This document shows, one piece after another, positions 59,362 through 64,000 of a stretch of 64,000 nucleotides of DNA. A program made the position numbers and the translations under genes. A model generated the notes under the pieces. It made no database searches and had not been told where the DNA came from. It saw nothing but the letters and a program-made list of their open reading frames with translations. Position 1 is the stretch's first letter; the number at the start of each line of letters is the position of its first letter. This DNA comes from Rhodovastum atsumiense (GTDB taxonomy: Bacteria; Pseudomonadota; Alphaproteobacteria; Acetobacterales; Acetobacteraceae): positions 62,001 through 126,000 of the forward strand of contig NZ_OW485603.1 of NCBI RefSeq assembly GCF_937425535.1, read 5' to 3'.

Positions 59362-60717
59362 ATGGAGAAAATGCCCGCCAGGGTGACATTGCAGATCCAC
59401 CTCGACAACCACTGGCAGGACGCCGCCACGGTCGAGTTCGCCGCCGATGCGGCCGGGCACCGGGGCGCCACCACGCTCGACTACGACACCGGCTACTGCT
59501 TCACTCACGACCCCGGCATGACCGGCAGGGTGCGCGGCAACGCCGCCTTGAGCGTGCGCCTGCCGCTCAGCATCGAATGGCGGAAACTCGGCCACTGGCC
59601 CCCCTTCCTGATGGACCTGCTGCCGCAAGGTCACGCCCGCAAGGTGCTCGCCGACGCCCTGCGCATCAGCCCGGACTCCAACGCCTGTGAGCTGCCCTTG
59701 CTGCTGCGCGCCGGCGGCGGCCCGATCGGCAACATTCGCGTCAAGCAGGCCTGGGACGCCGAACAGGCCCGTATCGCCGGCATGCGCCAGCCCGGCCTGA
59801 CGCTGGAGGACGTATTCGCCCTCGACGAACGTTTCCTCGAACTGGCGAAGGAGTTCGCCGCCATCGCCGCCGGCTCCTCGGGGGTCCAGGGCGCCTGGCC
59901 GAAGGTGCTGCTGACGCAGGCGCGGGACGGCCTCTGGTATCCCGATCCCCTGGTGCCGGACGACCAGGCCCGCGACCACGCCATCGTCAAGTGGCCCGGT
60001 GACAGGCACGAGGCCACGCGCCTGATCCTCGCCGCCGAGCCCCCCTACCTGGAACTCGCCCGCGCCTTCGGCCTGCGCTGTGCCAGGCCCCTCACCCACC
60101 GGGGCAACGTCCTGCTCATCCCCCGTTTTGACCGCCGCGTCGAGGACGGCCGGGTCATCCGCCTCGGCCAGGAGAGCCTCGTCGCCGCCGCCGGGATCGC
60201 CGCCTTCGGCCACGAGGCGGCGCACGAGGACTACCTCGCCGTCATCCGGGAGGTCTGCACCGACCCGGCCACCGAGGTGACCGAGTACGTGTTGCGCGAT
60301 CTGCTCAACCTCGCCCTCGGCAACCCCGACAACCACGGCCGCAACACCGCCCTGCAGAAGGACACCGATGGCACCATCCGGCTGACGCCGCTCTACGATT
60401 TCTGCCCGATGCGCCTCGATGCCACCGGCGTGCGGCGCTCCACCACCTGGGCCTGCATGAAGGCGCCAGGAGGCCCGAGCCGCGACCTGACGCCCGACTG
60501 GAACACCGTCTGCGAAGTCGCCACCGCAGGCGTCATGGACGCGAGCCAGCTCAGGCGCACCCTCGCCGCGAAGGCCGACATCCTCCGCGCCTTGCCCGAT
60601 CGCGCCCGCGCGCTTGGCCTCGACCCGCAGGTGATCCAGCGGGCGATGGGGCGCTGCCCCGAGATGGCTGACGCCGTCGCCGGTCTCGCGCATGGAGCCC
60701 CCCATGCCGCGCTTTAG
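59362..60717 (+). CDS. hipA: HipA-type serine/threonine kinase toxin (451 aa)
   Basis: HipA kinases phosphorylate aminoacyl-tRNA synthetases or similar targets and cause growth arrest. Landmarks are an N-terminal subdomain with GHWPPFLMDLLPQGHARKVL, the nucleotide-binding HAIVKWPG strand, the motif VLLIPRFDRRVEDG, the catalytic loop LGNPDNHGRNTAL with N-x-D-x-H, and the metal-binding LTPLYDFCPM. Start ATG 59362 follows ATCGGA and is preferred over an earlier in-frame codon. The gene precedes its antitoxin, the reverse of the classical hipBA order, and overlaps it by 14 bases. Confidence 0.87.
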   Translation: MEKMPARVTLQIHLDNHWQDAATVEFAADAAGHRGATTLDYDTGYCFTHDPGMTGRVRGNAALSVRLPLSIEWRKLGHWPPFLMDLLPQGHARKVLADALRISPDSNACELPLLLRAGGGPIGNIRVKQAWDAEQARIAGMRQPGLTLEDVFALDERFLELAKEFAAIAAGSSGVQGAWPKVLLTQARDGLWYPDPLVPDDQARDHAIVKWPGDRHEATRLILAAEPPYLELARAFGLRCARPLTHRGNVLLIPRFDRRVEDGRVIRLGQESLVAAAGIAAFGHEAAHEDYLAVIREVCTDPATEVTEYVLRDLLNLALGNPDNHGRNTALQKDTDGTIRLTPLYDFCPMRLDATGVRRSTTWACMKAPGGPSRDLTPDWNTVCEVATAGVMDASQLRRTLAAKADILRALPDRARALGLDPQVIQRAMGRCPEMADAVAGLAHGAPHAAL

Positions 60718-61003
60718 GCCACCCTCTCCGGAGGAAATCCGCGAACGCCGCCGCGCGCTCCATGAGGACATCGAAGCCGGCGGCCTGCCGGTCGCCGATG
60801 CCGTCCGCCGGATGCGCGAAGCCCTCGGCATGACCCAGGCCGACTTCGCCCGCGCCTTCAGGCTGACCGAGCGCCAGGTCTGGGAGATCGAAGCCGGCAA
60901 GGCCAACCCGACCCTGGCAACGTTGAACCGGATCGGCAAGCCCTTCGGCTTCCAGGCCGGTCTCGTCCTGCTCCATCCCCGACGACACGACTCCACCGGC
61001 TGA
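60704..61003 (+). CDS. hipB: HipB-type HTH antitoxin (99 aa)
   Basis: A helix-turn-helix of the Xre class is clear: DAVRRMREALGMTQADFARA, FRLTERQVWEIEAGKANPTL, ATLNRIGKPFG. Positioned directly behind hipA and overlapping its 3' end, it should bind the operator at 59307 and inactivate HipA. ATG 60704 is assumed; ATG 60692 is possible. A C-terminal basic tail (HPRRHDSTG) follows the HTH. Confidence 0.87.
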   Translation: MPRFRPPSPEEIRERRRALHEDIEAGGLPVADAVRRMREALGMTQADFARAFRLTERQVWEIEAGKANPTLATLNRIGKPFGFQAGLVLLHPRRHDSTG

Positions 61004-61518
61004 CACCCCTCGGCTCAGGCCGCGCCAACACAGCTCTCCACCTCATCCGGCCCGCCGCGTCAGGAGAGTCCAAACCCGGCGTTGCACCTCCGCAAAGAGT
61101 GAAAGGCCTGATCGGGCGCCTGTCACCACCACGGCCCCGCATCATCTCGCCACCGGCGCGTCTCGGCCACCGGTAACGACCCCTGCCGCACAAGAGCGCA
61201 TCCACATCACCTGCGACAGCACCAACTCCCACCACCAAAACGCTTGCTGCTGTCTTGCCAGTGTAATGCCGGGCAAGGTCGCGCCGGTTCAACCCCGCCT
61301 GCGGCGCCGCGAAGAGCGCGGCCACTCCGGTCCGGTCCTCGCCATGCTCGCCATGCTCGCGCCCCTGACCACTCTACCGATTCCGCACCATCGTGCGGCG
61401 CTGCGCGTGGCTGCGCGTGGCTCCGGTCCTCCCTCCACGGGGGTTGAGCCGTCACGAAGCCCGGCATTCCCGCTGCTCATCAGCAGTTCCGCTGAGCCGA
61501 GCACAGGGAGTTCCAACC
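61004..61518. other. Gap after the hip module
   Basis: This 515-bp gap has no gene of acceptable quality, no IS end and no clear terminator. Small frames exist on both strands, but all have biased codon patterns of non-coding GC-rich DNA. Confidence 0.4.
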
Positions 61519-61689
61519 ATGACCGTTGTCCGCTGCGCCGACTGCGTCTTCGACAACACCCGCATGCGCACCGCCGGCTACGAAATCATCGCCATCGAAA
61601 CCCACGCATGGAATGACGGCGTCACCGAGACCGAGATCCTTTGGGGCCGCGACGACACCGCCATCACCGAAGCGGACCTGCCCTACTGA
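61519..61689 (+). CDS. Small hypothetical protein with CxxC motif (56 aa)
   Basis: ATG 61519 opens MTVVRCADCVFDNTRMRTAG, followed by YEIIAIETHAWNDGVTETEI and LWGRDDTAITEADLPY. The C-x-x-C could bind a metal. An AGGGAG sequence lies upstream at a fair distance. No family was recognised. Confidence 0.5.
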   Translation: MTVVRCADCVFDNTRMRTAGYEIIAIETHAWNDGVTETEILWGRDDTAITEADLPY

Positions 61690-61740
61690 CCGACCAGGGC
61701 GGCCGCGCGCCGCCCTTCCCGCTCCCGAAAGATCCGGCCA

Positions 61741-61929
61741 ATGTTCACCTTCTTCGCCGGCTCATTTCACGTCGTCTTCGCTGGCGGCGTCACCGAGAAC
61801 ACCGGCCGCCTGATTGCAGCCCTACCGCGGAACGCCTTCGTCTCACGCAACGCGGTACTGGCTATGGCCAACCGCGAAGTCAAGCGGAGAGCGGGCTCCG
61901 CCCGCTCTCCCTTCAAAGCGCCGCGGTAG
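61741..61929 (+). CDS. Possible small protein (62 aa)
   Basis: ATG 61741 opens MFTFFAGSFHVVFAGGVTEN, which could be a short beta-rich domain. The second half (NREVKRRAGSARSPFKAPR) is basic. No family was recognised and no strong ribosome-binding site is seen. Confidence 0.35.
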   Translation: MFTFFAGSFHVVFAGGVTENTGRLIAALPRNAFVSRNAVLAMANREVKRRAGSARSPFKAPR

Positions 61930-62433
61930 CCGCGGCGCCCCTGCGTTGCCACCACGAGCCCGTAGGCCGAACCCCTCTGGCATAGCTCCCCTTGCGGCCG
62001 CGCCCCCAGCATGAAGGAGGCGCCACGTTGCTCCGGCACGGGGCAGCCAGGCTTGCGTGGATAGCTGTCCTCGCGGCCCGGTCTTCACGAGGCGCGATTG
62101 CCATCAGGAGCAACACCGCATTTCGCGGTGACGTACACGCGAAAGAGGAAGCCGCGGCGGGAAACGGACGGCGCTGCGCGCCGAACCTGCACCGGTGGCG
62201 CCACTGGCGCCGCATGCCCGATGCGCTTTCGAAGCCCGAACCTCCACGCAGAAAATCAAACCCCGCCCGCCATGCCTGTCCAAACTCGCAAACTCGCACA
62301 CCATACGCACTGACGTGCCAGGCCGGGCCTGCCAGCGGATATCCAGTTTCGAAAATTTGTTGAAATATCCATAGACTAATCACATTCTGTGATATCGGAT
62401 TTCTATCCAGAAGCAGTCAAAACCGGAACATAT
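61930..62433. other. Gap before the tandem repeat
   Basis: About 500 bp with no convincing gene. The composition changes from GC-rich (up to 62250) to near-balanced at 62330-62430. Confidence 0.4.
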
Positions 62434-62631
62434 CCGCCCCTGCATCCGCCCCTGCATCCGCCCCTGCATCCGCCCCTGCATCCGCCCCTGCATCCGCCCC
62501 TGCATCCGCCCCTGCATCCGCCCCTGCATCCGCCCCTGCATCCGCCCCTGCATCCGCCCCTGCATCCATTCCCGCGTCTGCTCCTCCATCTGTCCCCGCC
62601 TCTCACGGCATTGATACTGGTTCGAGTCCAA
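62380..62631 (-). CDS. Possible MQGR-repeat protein (83 aa)
   Basis: If translated on the minus strand, the repeat encodes eleven Met-Gln-Gly-Arg units, preceded by a charged N-terminus (RERRGQMEEQTREW) and followed by a short hydrophobic tail (ICSGFDCFWIEIRY). The charged start fits smoothly into the repeat, so an expressed coiled or RNA/DNA-binding basic protein is possible. There is no independent support for expression. Confidence 0.3.
   Translation of the reverse strand: MDSNQYQCRERRGQMEEQTREWMQGRMQGRMQGRMQGRMQGRMQGRMQGRMQGRMQGRMQGRMQGRICSGFDCFWIEIRYHRM
62434..62565. repeat. Perfect tandem repeat, 11 copies of a 12-bp unit
   Basis: The unit CCGCCCCTGCAT is repeated eleven times without a visible mismatch (132 bp), followed by a degenerate copy (CCATTCCCG). 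The unit length is a multiple of three, so copy number changes do not shift a reading frame. On the minus strand the unit reads as a repeating Met-Gln-Gly-Arg. Confidence 0.95.
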
Positions 62632-62697
62632 ACAGAATTTTAGACTCTTGAGACTCTCCCAGCAGATTTTCCGAGATCATCGCACCGAGAACGCAGC

Positions 62698-63465
62698 GTG
62701 TACAAACGTCCACGAACCTCTCACGAACTACAGGAAATTGCTGCGCAGCTTCGCGTTGGCTGGGTTCCAGGCGACCAGGTGATGGGGCATATCAGGAAAA
62801 TTCTGCCCAAAATTAGCAGAATAATGAAAGAAGAGTCTGTGGCGATCTCAGATATCGCCAATGCTCTCAATATCGCTGGAATTAAATATAGAACCCAGAA
62901 TGATTGGTCAGAAAAGCAGTTGCGAAAGAAATTGTCGGAAGCAAGGTCATATACCCTTCGGAAAAGCCAGAGGCGCGCGGCTGCCCATTCACGGCCATCC
63001 GCCAAGAAAATTCCCAATAAGACGAGCGCTTCCGGAGGACGGCCGAGCCGGGCGCCGGCTTCTTCATCGGTGGCAACGCGAGCTTTGCCTGGAGAGAAGC
63101 GTTCTCAGGGCTCGCTATCTCATCTTGAAAGCGGGACGCCGCTCAGCGTGCCAGTAGAAACCTTGCCGGCCTTTACGACTCAGTCCAGCGCCCCGTTCCA
63201 TTTGCCAGCAGTTCCCAGTTCAGTTGCCCGGCCTGTGGCTGCCTGTGCACCGTCTGACCCGCCACATGACGGCGAAGCCGCTGTCACAACGCCGGAAGCT
63301 CCGGCTGCGGCCTCTTCTCCGGAGCAGCTGGCCTCGCCCCTGAGCTTACCAGCGAACTGGCGAGACAACCTGCCGCCGCCACCGCCCTTTTTGTCGTACC
63401 CAAAGCGGGGAATTTTCCCCAAGAAGGCACCAACAAACACTGGAAGCGGAGGTAACAAGACTTGA
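62698..63465 (+). CDS. Hypothetical protein upstream of TraL-like ATPase (255 aa), TraK-like position
   Basis: The N-terminal 80 residues form a helical DNA-binding-like domain (VAISDIANALNIAGIKYRTQ, NDWSEKQLRKKLSEARSY), similar in style to HTH segments of TraK-type proteins. The rest is a long low-complexity region rich in S, P, A, ending with a proline tract (NLPPPPPFLSYPKRG). The position directly ahead of the TraL-like gene recalls traK-traL order in IncP-type transfer regions. Start GTG 62698 is uncertain. It is more AT-rich at its 5' end than its neighbours. Confidence 0.5.
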   Translation: MYKRPRTSHELQEIAAQLRVGWVPGDQVMGHIRKILPKISRIMKEESVAISDIANALNIAGIKYRTQNDWSEKQLRKKLSEARSYTLRKSQRRAAAHSRPSAKKIPNKTSASGGRPSRAPASSSVATRALPGEKRSQGSLSHLESGTPLSVPVETLPAFTTQSSAPFHLPAVPSSVARPVAACAPSDPPHDGEAAVTTPEAPAAASSPEQLASPLSLPANWRDNLPPPPPFLSYPKRGIFPKKAPTNTGSGGNKT

Positions 63466-64000
63466 ACGAGCAGACCGACGTTAAGAAGAAGGGCAGGCCT
63501 GCGAGCGGACCAACCTCTTTCTCTCCCATCAATCCGGTCTCGTTGATTCAGCCGCCAGCAAAGCTTCCCGAAATTGCCCTGGGACGGCCGATGCCGGACG
63601 CCGATCTTCGTGATACATTCTCGCAAAGTGCCAAGCTTCAAGCACAAAAGACCAACGTTTCAGGAAAAACAAAGATCATATTCTTCATCGGGCGCGGCCG
63701 CACGGGGAAAAGCACGAACATCCGCTATCACATTGCGCAGCTGGCACGGAAGCAAAAGAACTTCATCGCTCTCGATGCCGATAAAACCAATCCAGTGCTC
63801 GGCCAATATATCGGAGGCGTTGGCATGCCTCCCTCCTACGAAGACGAGGCCATCGCCTCCTGGCTGTCTGAAACCATCCTGAGCGCCATCCCTCATGGCA
63901 TCCATGTGCTGGTCGATTTCGGTGGCGGCGATACAAGCCTCGCCTATGTCGTCCGCTTCTTGCCCCACATCGTCGGCAGCATCGAGCAGATGGGCGGCGC
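63462..64000 (+). CDS. TraL-like P-loop ATPase of conjugal transfer, 3' end outside window
   Basis: A TTG start overlapping the previous stop (63462-63465) gives LNEQTDVKKKGRPASGPTSF. The P-loop appears at FFIGRGRTGKSTNIRYHIAQ (about residue 75), followed by the A'-like strand FIALDADKTNPVLGQYIGG and Walker B-like VLVDFGGGDTSLAYVV. This is the ParA/MinD-like fold of TraL-type proteins. The frame is open to the window edge. It suggests that the transfer region of a plasmid continues downstream. Confidence 0.65.
   Translation, partial: MNEQTDVKKKGRPASGPTSFSPINPVSLIQPPAKLPEIALGRPMPDADLRDTFSQSAKLQAQKTNVSGKTKIIFFIGRGRTGKSTNIRYHIAQLARKQKNFIALDADKTNPVLGQYIGGVGMPPSYEDEAIASWLSETILSAIPHGIHVLVDFGGGDTSLAYVVRFLPHIVGSIEQMGG

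Noticed and set aside
59299-60996. 565-codon open frame on the minus strand
   Set aside because: It is antisense to hipA-hipB, which have strong family motifs; no domain is visible in the antisense frame.
62389-62643. Plus-strand frame encoding (PPLH)n
   Set aside because: It is a consequence of the 12-bp tandem repeat; it lacks a plausible start region and has no domain outside the repeat.
1-64000. tRNA, rRNA, riboswitch or origin iterons
   Set aside because: None was recognised by eye; the only tandem repeats are explained by IS/transposon ends or by the 12-bp unit at 62434.

Overview
The window is GC-rich DNA. Its gene content (a Wzx/Wzy exopolysaccharide locus with an ExoP-like kinase, a DUF1173 protein, a ParB-like protein, a TraL-like ATPase and many alphaproteobacterial insertion sequences) fits an alphaproteobacterium, perhaps Acetobacteraceae. 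Codon third positions are mostly G/C, and the few AT-rich stretches stand out. No rRNA, tRNA or core housekeeping genes were recognised. The mix of partition, conjugation, toxin-antitoxin and IS genes suggests a large plasmid or an integrated plasmid-like element. The taxonomic and replicon statements are inferences.

Layout. (1) 1-2208: the end of a Tn5053/Tn7-like transposon (tniB cut by the window edge, tniQ, then a terminal array of about 21-bp repeats ending in ACA). (2) 2337-8447: an IS630 element, a truncated Phd antitoxin gene, and a three-deep nest in which IS21 sits inside IS630 and that IS630 sits inside IS6. (3) 8448-9454: an AT-rich gap, then the 9.5-23.6 kb exopolysaccharide locus. 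This encodes nucleotide-sugar enzymes (Gfo/Idh/MocA oxidoreductase, DegT aminotransferase, AlgD-like dehydrogenase), an initiating sugar-phosphate transferase, a Wzy-like polymerase, a Wzz/BY-kinase, a MurJ-like flippase, a glycosyltransferase, a shortened methyltransferase and a secreted beta-helix protein. Most genes overlap or nearly touch, so they probably form one operon. A broken IS256 element separates this block from a secreted protein, a FemAB-like acyltransferase and another methyltransferase. (4) 28.1-36.8 kb: an IS mosaic built around a recombinase-in-trio (RIT) element, with ritA split by an IS1595 insertion, flanked by 1,076-bp inverted IS66 right halves. (5) 37-39.7 kb: a small orphan gene, an IS5 element and an ISKra4 element.

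(6) 39.9-51.2 kb, plasmid-type accessory genes: a Toprim protein, a MoxR ATPase, a helical protein and a metallopeptidase-like/VWA protein in one block, two paralogues of unknown function, a zeta-like P-loop pair, a ParB-like protein and a MOSC protein with a reductase remnant. (7) 51.4-52.7 kb: an ISAs1 element with a clear 10-bp target duplication. (8) 53.1-61.9 kb: DUF1173 and two plasmid hypotheticals, then four adjacent toxin-antitoxin modules (RES/Xre, VapBC, RES/Xre, HipA/HipB), several with visible operator repeats. (9) 62.4-64 kb: an 11-copy 12-bp tandem repeat, then a putative conjugation pair (TraK-like position, TraL-like ATPase) running off the end.

The most unusual structure is the RIT element. 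It has 13-6-13 bp palindromic crossover-like sites with identically oriented spacers at both ends, sits at the centre of a kilobase-scale inverted repeat, and has its first recombinase gene interrupted by an IS that left an exact 8-bp duplication.
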